From contig CAXIPT010000002.1 in assembly GCA_964030475.1 (NCBI GenBank), forward strand, positions 8,774,065 to 8,838,064: a DNA stretch of 64,000 nucleotides, in the 5' to 3' direction. Shown here one piece after another: positions 35,641 to 50,897 of this stretch. Each line of letters begins with the position of its first letter. Position 1 is the stretch's first letter. The stretch comes from Tethya wilhelma. Lineage: Eukaryota; Porifera; Demospongiae; Tethyida; Tethyidae. The notes beneath the pieces are model-generated. The model ran no database searches and was not told the origin of the DNA. It saw only the letters and a list, made by a program, of their open reading frames with translations. A program made the translations under genes and the position numbers.

Positions 35641-35899
35641 ATGTAACAAAAATAAAACGTACCTTTTTTGGAAAGACGTACGTTCGAAAATGGGACGTAC
35701 GTATGAATTTCAGACGTACGTTCCAAATAAAACGTACGTCTCAAAAAAATTACTGCCAAAATGAGCATTTAAACTTAACGACCTTTACCTATTGAGTCAG
35801 GATGTGTTTTATTGCTTAACGATTTTTACCTATTGAGTAGGGTGTGCTTTATTTTGAAGCAGAGCAGAGTGCACAGTCTGCAGCAGAGAGTCAGCAGAG

Positions 35900-36770
35900 T
35901 CTGGAAGCAGAGTGCACAGTATGTCAGATTTAATTGGCGAGGCTGAGAGACAGTATGGAGTGGCCAACATTAACTACACACAGTATGAGGCTGCGTGTTC
36001 AGATTAGAGGAGTGCAAGGACTAGAGGAGTATTGTGCTTCCACAGAATTAGTAGAAGTAGTAAGAATTATTTGCAAAAAGACGGTGGGAGAAGTACTATG
36101 ATGACTCTGAAAAAGTTTTAGATGCCAGTGTAACGGAGAGAACTATGGGTACTTATCAACCATCGTTCCGACCTCCAGTGTGGGCTTTGGAGGACCACGA
36201 CATAAAGTCAGCAAGAAACTGTTGGAATATCTCTTTTCATTGGGATTTACATGGAGTAAAATTGCTGTGTTGTTAGGTCTAAGCGAAATGACAGTTTACA
36301 GGTACATTATAATGCCAAAATGTGTCCTTTTGGACCTACATTCATGCTTCCAGTATCGTAACACTTTAACTCATGCAGAAGAAAAGTAGAGTATGAATTA
36401 ACAACTGATCCCAATGCAGAAGTGAGTGATGAAGAATTGATGTCAATCATACAATCAATCAGACAAGATGTGGCGAGACAAGCATCAAAGTTTTACCATA
36501 CTTTTACAAGATGTTTTACTTCCTTGAGCATCATAGTCTCCTTGACCATCTTAATGAACACTATTTGTGGGCCTTGCACTACATTTTTGTTAATCGAATC
36601 AACCAATGCCTCACTGAATTTGTCAGCAGTTGGAACAATCACTCTATTCGTACAGCGCATCATAAGACACCCTACATATTATGATGTTGATCCTGATGGA
36701 CCCACCCCATTGTCTACAGGAAGTATTAATTATTATGTGTCCCACAGAGCACACTACAGATAGTGATGTG
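35900..36770 (+). pseudogene. Integrase-core (rve-type) transposase pseudogene
   Basis: Broken plus-strand pieces occur in order. LIGEAERQYGVANINYTQYE lies near 35,930. An HTH-like KLLEYLFSLGFTWSKIAVLL with LSEMTVYRYI is at 36,210-36,300, and VEYELTTDPNAEVSDEELMS follows at 36,390-36,440. After a jump comes ALHYIFVNRINQCLTEF with SSWNNHSIRT at 36,570-36,655. The last part matches the C-terminal end of integrase-core proteins (..FLPRIN.. / ..WN.H.LRT.. pattern). The central DDE catalytic region is missing and stops interrupt the frames. Confidence 0.7.
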
Positions 36771-36801
36771 CACTCCTTAAGACAGCACATTGATCCATGC
36801 N

Positions 36802-40197
<3,396 letters not shown>

Positions 40198-40270
40198 CTG
40201 ATGATAAGCTTCCACAAACTGGCATGCACAAGCCACAAAATCACTTATGCAATACCTTCTCGGTGGTTTA

Positions 40271-41216
40271 TCATACGTACGGTAAGAATGGGCCGCCTGA
40301 CTGTCCCATATACAAAATGTTTAATTTATCACCATAAAAATCTAGCAAGACAAAGTTAAACCTTCAAACTTGCTCAGAAGCTCTCTCAGACAGATTAATA
40401 AATGCTTGCATGGCCTAAAACTCACAGAAGCTTTCATAAGCACTCGTAGCGAGCGCTAGTTAGAAGCTACACCCACGCAATTTTGTTCTCACTTACTTAC
40501 TAACTTATACTAACTGACTTACTTGAAAGCGATTTCCAGAGAAACAAAAGACGTTGAGCTTGTTTTGACTACACAGAACAACTTGTTCTCATCTGGACTA
40601 GTGCCTTTTACACTCGCTTTCTGCCCAAATGTGTTAAAACAAGAGCTAGAAAGCTTAGTATATAAATTCAATGCAGCCATCTTTTTGTAAGTAGAGGTCA
40701 AAGGTCGTTATCTATCCACGTGGCATTTAATGCGCATGCGCATTAGCCTAATAGTACTGCTACTCAAGCTTTTTGTAAGGACTAACCATATAGTCTCCTC
40801 ACTTTAGTGTTGAAAAAAGTGAATGAACAAGTATAGTAAAAATTTCATAAAAATTAACAGTGTAGGAATATGGGCAGTGCGGTAAAAAGTAAGGAAACAA
40901 GGCATGTCGCAATTTCGGCACATGACTACTTCATTTTTTGTGCCCAAGTTTTGGCCTGTAATCTAACTCTGCCTGCTATATTTTATTCCACTTTTTAGTG
41001 AAGTGATAAGATTTGTGATCATAGTACACGTTAGCTGTTCACTGAGTAGAGATCATTGTTTGAACCATCCATTTATGACAAATAGCTATAGAAATGAGGG
41101 ATCAAAAGTGAAAATGAAGTAGTCATGTGCCGAAATTGAGACCATTCCTTGTTCCAATACTTTTTACAGCACTGCCCATTCCTACACTGCTTATTTTTTG
41201 AAATTTTTACTACTTG
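40271..41216 (-). repeat. Composite element copy F, full length, reverse
   Basis: Starts TCATACGTACGGTAAGAATGGGCC (terminus with a small deletion) and ends ..TTTTTACTACTTG, flanked by TA on both sides (40,269-40,270 and 41,217-41,218). CCACGTGG is at 40,716-40,723 and GCGCATGCGC at 40,732-40,741. The two foldback arms differ from each other here (GGCATGTCGCAATTT against AAATTGAGACCATTCC), unlike most copies. Confidence 0.9.
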
Positions 41217-41218
41217 TA

Positions 41219-41786
41219 GGGATTAGGCCCTGGCTGGAATTTGTTTCAAGCTATATAATATAGGAGTATTTTTGTTGTATTGTCCTCCATTTTTGAATCA
41301 AAAATTAAGCATGCATGCATCGGAATTCAAATCAACAAAATTAATTGTCAACAGTACTGCATGACAATTAATTGTACTAGTAACAATCCTATGTTAAGCT
41401 TAAGTCAACTCAATTATTATGATTGTAAATACAAAATAACCTCACTATTATAATAGTCAAAACTCTATACATAACTGCAGTTCTAAATACTATATAACTA
41501 TAATTATTATAATTATCTATACTGAGAAAAAAATCATAATAAAAATAATAATACAGACTGTATAATTATAAACCGTAAATGGTAACAATAATTACAAATG
41601 AGGTATATATGTATAAAAATCACTGACTAGCTATAGCACAACCTACTCAATTTCTTATATACAAAAAGTGGCAAAAACTCCCTAAATATTCATATTTGCT
41701 TCACACAACAACAAAATAACAGTTACTATTGTGCACAATAATTATTACCCAACACAGTTACTCACTGTCATACATTTTGAAAACCA
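41219..41786. other. AT-rich intergenic, 3' flank of the VLIG-type gene
   Basis: Very AT-rich with many short TATA/AATAAT runs. No coding frame. Confidence 0.5.
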
Positions 41787-44364
41787 CTAAATATGGTATG
41801 TGTCTTTCACATTTTGTTTTGCTTCTTCCCAAGTTATACGTTTCCACTCAGAAGGAATTTCGTCATCTTTTGCTCCATAATACTTTGCAATCTCCTCTGA
41901 ATAGTTTCCCACTAACCACTTCCAATAGAGCGAGCTCTCGGCTCCCATATTGACTGTAATGCTCCAATTAGGGTATACCTTGTCGAACTCCCTATAAGGA
42001 TGTGGTTTATCATCAGTATCCTTACATCTAAATGTTTTGTTGCTTCCAATGTCAGAATTACATAGATCTGGTACCATATCTTCAGTTGATGTACGTCTGT
42101 ATCCTCCAAGACATTGTGGACGGTGCTCCTCAACAGAGTGCTTTACGTTACTATCAGCATGGTCTTTAATAGTAGAATCGCACTGTTCCTTACAGAATGG
42201 GCATTGCACAACACATCCACACAGTTGAGTATACAAGAGATCATATGGTTTCACTGTCAATTTTTGCATGGTCATTGTTTGGAGTTCTGTTTTCAGCTCT
42301 TCCTGTAGGTGGTCAAGGCGTTTCTTAACTTCGTTTTTGAAGAATTGGGTGTCTTGTAACTTTCGAGAGATACCAAGATCTTGAAATCCTTCAAAACCAC
42401 TGACTATCAATGTACCAGTAAGTTTTTTACACATGTCTTTCAACCACTGTTTCGTATCAACTCCTGCACCACCATTTGTTGCCTTAGTTACTTCACATAC
42501 TGTCTTCCAAACAGCATCCACTAGTTCATCTGCTTTTTCAAATGCGAGACATACCAACTTTGTCTGACCATGCTCATCTTTTTCGTTGCAATGATCATCA
42601 GTGTATCGTTTGATCCAAACTTCCAAGCTTTTGTTTGCATTTGTTAAATAACAGAAATAATCATCTAACTTACCAAAACTGCTACTAGCTGAATCTGTGA
42701 GAGCTTCACCAAGACTAACTAGAATTGTCGCTTTCAAAGCAGCCTTAGTTTTAACCCAAGGCAATCCTTTAAGATCTTGAAACACTGCAGCTGCAAGAGA
42801 CTCCTTAATACTTTCCTGAATTGCTCCTTTCAAAAGATCACAAAAAGTAGATGCAGCTGCTTTTTCGTCAGCTGTTTGAAAGTATTGGTTTTTGAACATG
42901 GTGTACAAGGGACCTTTCATTTCCCTTTTGAGATATTCTATCGGATCATTTTGCTTTTGAAATTTGTCCACCATGACTTGAAATTGTCTCGCAGCATGTG
43001 CACAAGCTGTAAGGGACATATCAATTGTGTACTCTTTTGTTAATGTCAAATGAGCATGATCTCGTGAACGCTCCTGAATAGCTTCCTTTAATTTATCAAG
43101 AAGCTCATGTGTATAAGTGGGGTTAAAATTTTCATTTTCCCTGCTGGTTAAGTAATCTTGAACACGGTCAAACACATACTTTGTTGTGGCTTCAACACAT
43201 TCTCTGTGCTGTGAGTTTGCTAAAACTGGTTCCGGCTGAGGTTGTTCTCTACCAAACCATTCTCCAGCCTTCTTACTAATCTTGGTGAGTATACCTGTAT
43301 TTTTTGGTTTCAGAAATATGTGTTCTTCCTTCAGATCAAGTCTTAAGCTTTTGCCCCACTGTTTGAAATGCTTCCCTTTCAGTCTCTTTAGAATAGTCTG
43401 CTCATCAGCTATAAAAGAATCAACTAGTGATTTTTGAACTACTTTTTCAATGTCTATTTCCTCCTTGTGAACTTTGGCCTCTCTCTTGAGTTCTTTAATC
43501 CATTTTTCCCATTCTTCATCAAACATTTTTTCCAGCTTTTTTTCTTCTTGTTGCTGTTCACTTTCACTAAGTACACCTGTCTTTAGCTGACCCTTAGGAA
43601 CACTAGATATGAGATCTTTCACCTTTTTTTTGAGCTGTTCTTTATACTCTATGTGCATTTTTTTTACTTTTGCAAGAGCTTCATGACCACTAGTTAACTC
43701 CTGACAAAACCCTTCAGCATGTTGTTGTAATTCCCTTGCAAGACGTTCTAGCCGCTTTTCTGTCTCAATTTGCCATTGAGCAAGCATTTCACGTTGCTCA
43801 CTCTCTTCAAAAAATGTTATCATCTCACTATGTAATTGCTCATGTATTTTGCTCACTGTGTTTGGAAGATCGGTCTTGAGTAACTTAGCTTCTAATTTGG
43901 TAATTTGACCTTGCTGGGAATTCTTTATTTTATTCTTTGCATTCTCTTCCCACTCTAACATAGAGCTCCTGAAACTCCATGACCACTGAACATACTTAGC
44001 CTCTAGTGAATTGTAGACAGAGATTTCTAGAGTATTTTTGAAACTGAAAACAAACTTTTCATGTAGTAATGCTTTCCATAGATCTTGAATCTGTATTTGG
44101 ATATCAGAAAGATGCTTACAAGATGTCGGCTTTAGCTTACTGACAACATGAGATCTCAAACTTAAGGCCTTTTCACTATATCCAGGGTTAACAGGAGCCA
44201 TTGGTGGGTCTCCTCTCCAAAGACCAGGGAAGTGATGAACATCTACTTCTTCATTGAACTGAATGACGTCACTGAAGTATTGAAATTGCCCATCACACTC
44301 CTCCTTAGCTGCTTCTAACGTCATCTTGTCTAGCTTATCTTTGAACCTTGAGCGACCCATTCCT
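41787..44364 (-). CDS. VLIG/GVIN-type very large GTPase, C-terminal part
   Basis: Open frame of about 859 aa, broken at its 5' end by a single n at 44,365. It starts in the segment that follows the GTPase domain in vertebrate VLIG/GVIN proteins (MGRSRFKDKLDKMTLEAAKE; FSDVIQFNEEV; RGDPPMAPVNPGYS). Next come LWKALLHEKFVFSFKNTLEI, a long charged coiled coil (about residues 190-400), and the family's terminal region: CGCVVQCPFCKEQCD, HSVEEHRPQCLGG, HPYREFDKVYPNWSI, LYWKWLVGNYSEEIAKYYGA and PSEWKRITWEEAKQ. The GTPase and N-terminal domains are absent in the visible upstream DNA. VLIG proteins are cytosolic, interferon-inducible in vertebrates. Either the gene is truncated or the assembly joins the wrong contig at 44,365. 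Confidence 0.85.
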
Positions 44365-44545
44365 NTCATAGTATTCAATATGTGACTGTGTCCAAAGTGA
44401 AGCACAGCACCCTAGCATCACTTCAGGCTAAGCTGTGGCATGTTAATAAAATAACAAAATTTAGTTTCCTTCAGTGCTAACTTACTAATTCAATTGTAGC
44501 AAGACAGAAAGTAACACTAAGCAGAGAGTTCAGCACTGCTCATGT

Positions 44546-44780
44546 CAACTGTAGATTCCAAATAACGCACACCTGTCTGTGTGGAAAGGGTTGTCAACTT
44601 GAATTCCCAAGTAGTCTTGAATAATGCATGAGTTTAGAAATTAATGGTGGCCATACAGAGAAGGCACTTTTTGTCTTGTATCTCGCAACTGGACGAGAGA
44701 CATGAAAAACCGATGCCAAAAGGACCTGAAGACAAAGAAACCACGTATATTCGTCAAGAATCAGGGAGGTTTGGCATTCA
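44546..44780. repeat. Dispersed repeat family 2, copy 2 (diverged)
   Basis: Shares AGATTCCAAATAACGCACAC, GAATAATGCATGAGTTTAGAAAT and AAAGAAACCACG with 3,320-3,725 and 57,195-57,572. Confidence 0.75.
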
Positions 44781-45063
44781 TGCCATTCCTGTGTAACCAG
44801 TACTGCCATACTAGGAATAGGTTGGAAAATTCACCACTAAAATTTTTCTTTCAACTTTCTCTGGCTGAATACATACAGATTAAATTAATTGTTTAAATTT
44901 TGTCGTATTTTACCAATCCTGCACCTGATAGAAACTTTTGCTGGCAAAAGTTTTCCAAGCTAGTGTCAAATGGCATATTTATCACGTAATAGTGACTTCG
45001 TTGCAGACCTTGGTGATATTTCTAAAAGTATAAACAAGTAATCAATTGTTGTTTTTTTCCCAG

Positions 45064-45907
45064 ATCCAGGAGACCTCGCCTTACAACTAGAGGAGCCATC
45101 TAGTTTTTCCGTCTCTTCTAACTCTGATTCTGAGTCCTCTGTGCACTGGTGGATAAAGAATCTTGATTTAAATGAAGCTGATCGGGATATTTTACTGGAA
45201 GGAAGGATGCTTAATGATCATTTAGTAAATGCGGCTCACAAGTTATTAGCCAATCAATTTACTTTGATTGGAGGATTCCAGAATTCTCTTCTTGGACAGA
45301 ACCATCGCTTCCAAGCTGTGAATGCAGGTATGTTTGTTTTGAGTTAAGTAAAGTGACTGTCTTGATTTTATTTTTAGGTTCTTCTCATTGGGTATGCAGT
45401 GCACGTACCTCTCCCCACTCAGTTCTACTCGCTGACAGTGGACTGCTTTTCATGAAGACGACTCCTGAGACGATGCTACAAATATCACAGATCTATCAAC
45501 CTGTTAATAAATCCCAAACAGAATTACTGGTTCGAAAGTTGTCAGTACAGCAACAAGATGGTAGTCTGGATTGTGGATTATTTTCAATAGCGTTTGCTAT
45601 TGAGATATGTAGAAAATCTAACCCAGAAAAAATCAAGTTCATTCAAGAAAAAATGAGAAACCACTTTTTTGAATGTTTAACAAAAGGAGTTTTACTGCCA
45701 TTTCCAAAGCAGGCCACTTACTCTGAGCCATTGCCTCGGCCCACTGGAGGTAGTTTTTGTATCAAACTTTATTGTGTTTGTAAAATGCCAGACTTTTTTT
45801 GTAGTAAGATGATTTGTTGCGACAAGTGTAATCAATGGTATCACTATTCATGTGTAGGTCTATCATTTAATGCTTCCCCATCTCATTGGTTGTGCAACTT
45901 ATGCTAA
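45064..45907 (+). CDS. Ulp1/SENP-like cysteine protease with C-terminal PHD finger
   Basis: Two exons, 45,064-45,327 (acceptor TTTTCCCAG, donor GCAG|GTATGT) and 45,378-45,907 (acceptor ATTTTTAG), joined in phase 1. The 5' exon enters in phase 1, so earlier exons are missing. HWWIKNLDLNEADRDILLEG opens the protease domain. The peptidase C48 catalytic residues are all visible: His in SSHWVC, Asp in LLADSG, Gln and Cys in QQDGSLDCGLF. The C-terminus is a C4HC3 PHD finger (YCVCK..CCDKCNQWYHYSCVG..WLCNLC). The family cleaves ubiquitin-like modifiers. This protease-PHD pairing is, as far as I know, common in repetitive, transposon-associated invertebrate genes, and related decayed coding follows downstream, so a transposon origin or domestication is likely. 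Confidence 0.8.
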
Positions 45908-46719
45908 ATCATTACAATAACAGTTTATAAACAGGATTGCGCATGTGTCCGAAGGTTGATTGCGTGACCTGCTGAATTATCGGTAGGTGTGGTTTTAATA
46001 CAATAGTGTGGGTGGGGCTTGGATTAGATTGCTAGATAGAGTAAAGACAGGACTACTTGCCAACATAAAAATAATAGCTCCTATTCGATGTCCACAACTT
46101 TTAGAAGGCCAAGTCCGAATGTTGATCGCGACGTCTGAAGATTGACGATTTCGGACTCGATCTTTGTGAAGCTGGTTTGACAGCGTTGACGATCTTTACG
46201 GACTCTATTCCCAGGGCACAGTCAGCACTTAGGCAGGTCTACTAGTGTGTAAAGTCCAGAGCTGGAAGCGTTTTCTAATCGTAAGTTACAGGTGTCCGAA
46301 TATTAATGTGTCCGTTTAATGATCAATTACTCTATATATGACATCATTCATAAAAATTTCATAATTATGAGTATTATATAATTTTGTGTGTACAGCTAGC
46401 GGTGGCAGCTAGTAGAGTGATTGTCGCTCTTAAAGACACCGATCAGTGGTAGCAGCAATTCGGTGGTGGTCACAAGCACCGTTTAACCGGTACCGGTGGC
46501 AATTAAGAGTCATTCCCGCGGTTCCATACTTGACAACGCCGGGCTCATGACTAAGACTGATCTCTTCTGTATACTGTGATTCTAAACAGATCAACTTAAT
46601 AGTATACAACCAGACTGATTTCTTCAATTAAGTCATGGCAGCAACAACACACAAAATAGGTACGTCCATTTTGGGGGGTGCTCAGTGCCATGATTGGAAT
46701 TATGTCAGTGATCCATGTA
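45908..46719. other. Intergenic, no gene recognised
   Basis: No supported frame. Contains several GGTACCGGTGGC/ACCGGT-like phrases near 46,480-46,500. Confidence 0.4.
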
Positions 46720-47673
46720 CAAGTATAGTAAAAATTTCATAAAAATTAGCAGCGTAGGAATGGGCAGTGCTGTAAAAAGGAAGGAAACAAGGCTGGGACT
46801 TTAAATTTCGGCACATGACTACTTCATTTCCGTGTTCTCTATCATAGAATCATGATTAAATTCTGATTCCAATTAAGTCATGGTTTATTTAAATAAATTA
46901 GAAGGTATACAGGCAACCTATGTGAGCTTGGAAAACTTTGAAAATGAAGTAGTCATTTAAAGTCCCAGCCTTGTTTCCTTCCTTTTTACAGCACTGCCCA
47001 TTCCTACACTGCTAATTTTTATGAAATTTTTACTATACTTGTTTGTTCACTTTTTTCAACACTAAGGTGCTCAATTGCAATGGAGTATAAGCTTTCAGAG
47101 ACTGGTCAGTCTCTACAAAAAGCATGAGCTACTGCTTTCAAGTACACTGGATGCGCATGCCCATTATATGCATGCAAACCACGTGGTCTGTTGACGACCT
47201 TTACCTATGGCTACATTCAAGTACAGAATTTTATACCAGAGTTTTAAAATGCCTAGATTTTGTTTGTTAAATAGCTTTTAGGCACCAAACGAGTATAAAA
47301 GGACGTAGTTCGGATGAAGTCAAGTTGCACTGTACAGTTAAAGCTGGCTGAATGCCTTTTGTTTGTCTGGAAATCGCGTTCAAGTTTGTCAGTTAGGAAG
47401 GAAGAAAGGAAGGAAGGAAGGAAGGAAGGAAGGAAGGAAGAAGAAAACAAAATTGCACTGTTCTGGCTTCCCACCAGCGCTCTCTCCAGAGTGCTCTAGA
47501 AAGTTTCTGTGAGTTTTGTTGATGTATGCAGTTAGAAAACTATCCAAGGGAGGCTTTAATCCATGTCTGAAGGCTTAGCTGTCATTCTCTGAAAGTTTAT
47601 GAGCATAAACATTTTGTATTGTGTCTATGGGACAGTCGGCCCATTCCTACTATACGTACTACCGTACGTATGA
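46720..47673 (+). repeat. Composite element copy G, full length (GGAA subfamily)
   Basis: Foldback 46,720-47,041, then the tail with CCACGTGG at 47,179-47,186, (GGAA)n at about 47,395-47,440 and terminus CGTACGTATGA. The GCGCATGCGC site is mutated (GCGCATGCCC). Both arms carry the private variant GGCTGGGACTTTAA / TTAAAGTCCCAGCC. Confidence 0.93.
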
Positions 47674-48073
47674 TAATTATAGCGATTCCGGGAGCGTATT
47701 AATTAACCCGTTAAAATTCCCGCCAAAATTCAAATCGCAAAAACGGTAGTTTTGACCTCTCCAAAGAAATTTGAATGTACAGAGGTTGGAAATACAAAGA
47801 CCCCACATTATATATTGTTGAGATCACAAAATCCTGTAAGTTACAAATTTTGTAGTTTCATTTAGTTTGTGCAAGTTATAAATAATTAGATGTTAAACAA
47901 ACAAAAAATAATAAATTTAAGCATGTATAACCAGTTTTACATCACGAAATACAAATTTTCTGAAAGCACTCCTCAAATAGTATATAAATAGGCCAAGGTT
48001 TTTTTGTGAATAACTATAATTTCGGCGGAAATTAGGCTTTCACTTGCATCTATAGAAAATATATTACTGTATA

Positions 48074-49050
48074 CAAGTATAGTGCAAAATTTTATAAAAA
48101 TGAGAAGTGTAGGAATGGGCAGTGCTGTAAAAAGCAAGGAAACAAGACAAGTCTCTGAATTTCGGCACATGACTACTTCATTTTTATGACTCAAGTTATA
48201 AATGTCGGTCATTTGCCTCAATGGACATGAGTCAATGCAAGCAATCACTTGACTAATTTGGATGAAATAACAAGCATATGCATGTAGAATGTATCTACAC
48301 AGTAATGTTTGAGAGTTGGGTATCAAAAATGAAGTAGTCATGTGCCGAAATTCAGAGACTTGCCTTGTTTCCTTGCTTTTTTACAGCACTACCCATTCCT
48401 ACACTTCTCATTTTTATAATTTTTTTACTACTTGTTCATTCACTTTTTTAAACACCAAGGTGCTCAATTGCATGGAGACAACCACACTAGCAGAGACTAG
48501 TCAGTATCTACAAAAAGCAGAAGTGTACATTTGTTGCGCATGCGCATTATAGACATGCAAAACACGTGGTCTATTGACGACCTTTACCTGCATAAAAATG
48601 GCTAAATAAAAAGTACAGTATTTTATATCAAGAGTTTCAAAGCTGCCTAGATTTTGTTTGCTGCCTTTTCGCCAGCAAACGAGTAGAAAAGGACGTACTA
48701 CAGATGAATTGAAGTCTTACTATATGGTCAAAGTGGGCTCAATGTCTTTTGTTTCTCTGGAAATCGCATTCAAGTAAGTCAGTTAGGAAGGAAGGAAGGA
48801 AGGAAGGAAGGGGAGAACAAAATTGCACTATTGTGGCTTCTAGCCAGCGCTCTCTCCAGAGTGTTCTAGAAACTTTCTGCCTGTTTTCTTGGTTAATACA
48901 GTAAGTAACTGTCTGTAAGAGGCTATTAAATGCATTTGAAGGCTTAGCTTGCTTTAATTCTTTGAAAGTTTATAAGCATGAATATTTTGTATTGTGTCAA
49001 TGGGACAGTCGGCCCATTCCTACTATACATACTACCGTGTATACGTATGA
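48074..49050 (+). repeat. Composite element copy H, full length (GGAA subfamily)
   Basis: Foldback 48,074-48,433, then GCGCATGCGC at 48,536-48,545, CACGTG at 48,563-48,568, (GGAA)n at about 48,785-48,810 and a slightly altered terminus ending ACGTATGA. Confidence 0.92.
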
Positions 49051-49419
49051 TATTATGTTCATCATAGAATGCAATAGCCCAGAGCACATATTTATTACTT
49101 TTGGCATCTCAAACTCCAAACCTATAAAAAAAAATTAAAAAACAAGCATAAAGTAGATGAAAATAGATAAGTACATATATTGTACCAAAGCAGAAATAAC
49201 ATTGAACATGTTATTTCAGAAAGATCTTGTCTTATCAGAAAAGAAAGCAAAAAATGGTTTGATTCTAGAGTTGCTATCCATTCAGCAATCAGGTAATCTT
49301 CCATGGACGACTTATTGTAAGTGGGTGAAATCACTCTTTCCACTGTCAGCACCAATATCACCCCAAGCACTCAGGCGTTCCGTGCAAGTATTAAAATCAA
49401 AGCGGACAACACTCCGCCA

Positions 49420-50483
49420 CACTGTAAAAACGGATTGGTGAACGTCACTACCAAATGGTAGTGAAAACCTTGCCACAGGGCTCACCACAAAACAGGCGGT
49501 GATGCTCACTACATATTTGTTGATGTGGTGATCGTCACTACTTTCATAAGAATCAATAATACTGGCTTTATATGAACAAAATCAGTCAAAATAACATACA
49601 AACCATGACAACTAATCAACTGTCAAGTTTTAGCAGGCAGCACCAGTTCATTTGAATCCATCTTAGCTCTTTCTTGCTTGCATGTTCATACAGACTCTCG
49701 TTTTCACCTAATAAAGACAGTGATAGTATGTACTCAACTGCAATACATGAATACAACTTCAGAACTTACCATCAAACTGTTTCTTGTATATAGCTGCTAT
49801 AGTAAGACCCATTTCTTTGGTCAGGCACGCTAGCGCGCTAGCCTGAGTTAATTGTGTGATCCATAGCTCTGGCAAAAACAACACAATTTGTGAAAAACAC
49901 TCTAAAATAAGTCTATTACTTTTAGTTCTTACCTTAAACAAGAAAATCCTCTCTCAAACAAGCTGTATTCCAGCACAAAATCTCGATTTCTTCTTGGCAG
50001 CTGCTTCTGAACTTTCAAAAATAATTTCTGGTGATGTCATACTTTTAGCGATGTGCTTTAATTAGAAAAAAAAGGTCTGTGGATTTTCTGCTGTTCTCTC
50101 ACCAAAGTCTTGATTTTGTCAGTGTCTCTAATAACCTAATGATGCTAAATCAAAGTATTAGTTATCCTACCAAGCAAGAAGTCAGTCAAGTCTACGTCTA
50201 AAGTCGTGATCGTGGAAAATCACTGAATCAAGCTCTCATGGTGTCTTCGTTGAAATTTACAGTTTCTTGATGAAGCATTAGGTCATTAATACATAGCTAG
50301 CTATGATTAGATTAACTACTTGGCTCATTTCACCCTGATTAAAGAGATTTAGCTCCTAGTTCACAAAGTAGTGACCTTCACTACCGTGGCATTGTAGTGA
50401 ATATTCACTACACTGTAGTGAAAGTAAAATGCGGTGAACATCACTACATTGGTAGTGACGTTCACTAGTCCGTTTTTACAGTG
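49420..50483. mobile_element. CACTA-like element with subterminal repeats
   Basis: Terminal inverted repeats CACTGTAAAAACGGA and TCCGTTTTTACAGTG, flanked on both sides by CA. Both ends are packed with GTAGTGA/TCACTAC motifs in both orientations (about ten each), the subterminal-repeat pattern of CACTA/EnSpm elements. Minus-strand splice-like exons occur inside: MTSPEIIFESSEAAAKKKSR near 50,040, WITQLTQASALACLTKEMG near 49,850 with donor GATG|GTAAGT, and ENESLYEHASKKELRWIQM near 49,700. They suggest a captured or accessory gene, not a transposase. Confidence 0.8.
49641..50040 (-). pseudogene. Possible spliced ORF carried by the CACTA-like element
   Basis: Three short minus-strand exons have plausible GT-AG junctions: about 50,040-49,935 (ATG, ..SSEAAAKKKSRFCAGIQLV then an in-frame TGA), about 49,869-49,771 (ELWITQLTQASALACLTKEM ending GATG|GTAAGT) and from about 49,707 (ENESLYEHASKKELRWIQMN to a stop). 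The first exon has a stop, so the copy is broken. Function not recognised. Confidence 0.35.
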
Positions 50484-50897
50484 CACAAGGCTCACATAGT
50501 TCAGCTTCTACAACAGCTGTATACTCCTCCACAAAAGCGGCAAGCCAGTGTTTGTCAATCAGAGATTGCCAAGCCAATCATGTATGGTCATAGTGAGCCC
50601 TGTTCATCAGCTTTTATGAAGGAGGTAGTAAATACCGTAAACAAACGCCTTGCTATAGAGGTATCAAAACTTAATGACAAGTGCAAAAAACAACAACAAG
50701 AAATAGAAATAAAAGCTAAGGTACTTAGAACCCAGAAATCAAAGTGCAATCCGCACAATGTGCAACGTCGTCTTCGATGCAAAGAAGCAAAAATCACTGA
50801 ACAGAAAAGAGAAATGACCCAATTGAAAATGGAGGTAAGAAACTTAAGGAAAAAGACAGCAATAATTAAGAAACTTCATGCAAGATCAGGTGTGTTA

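Noticed and set aside
49427..50480. hAT assignment for the element with CACTGTAAAAACGG ends
   Set aside because: No 8-bp target duplication is visible; CA flanks and GTAGTGA subterminal repeats fit CACTA better, although a Chapaev-type origin is not excluded.
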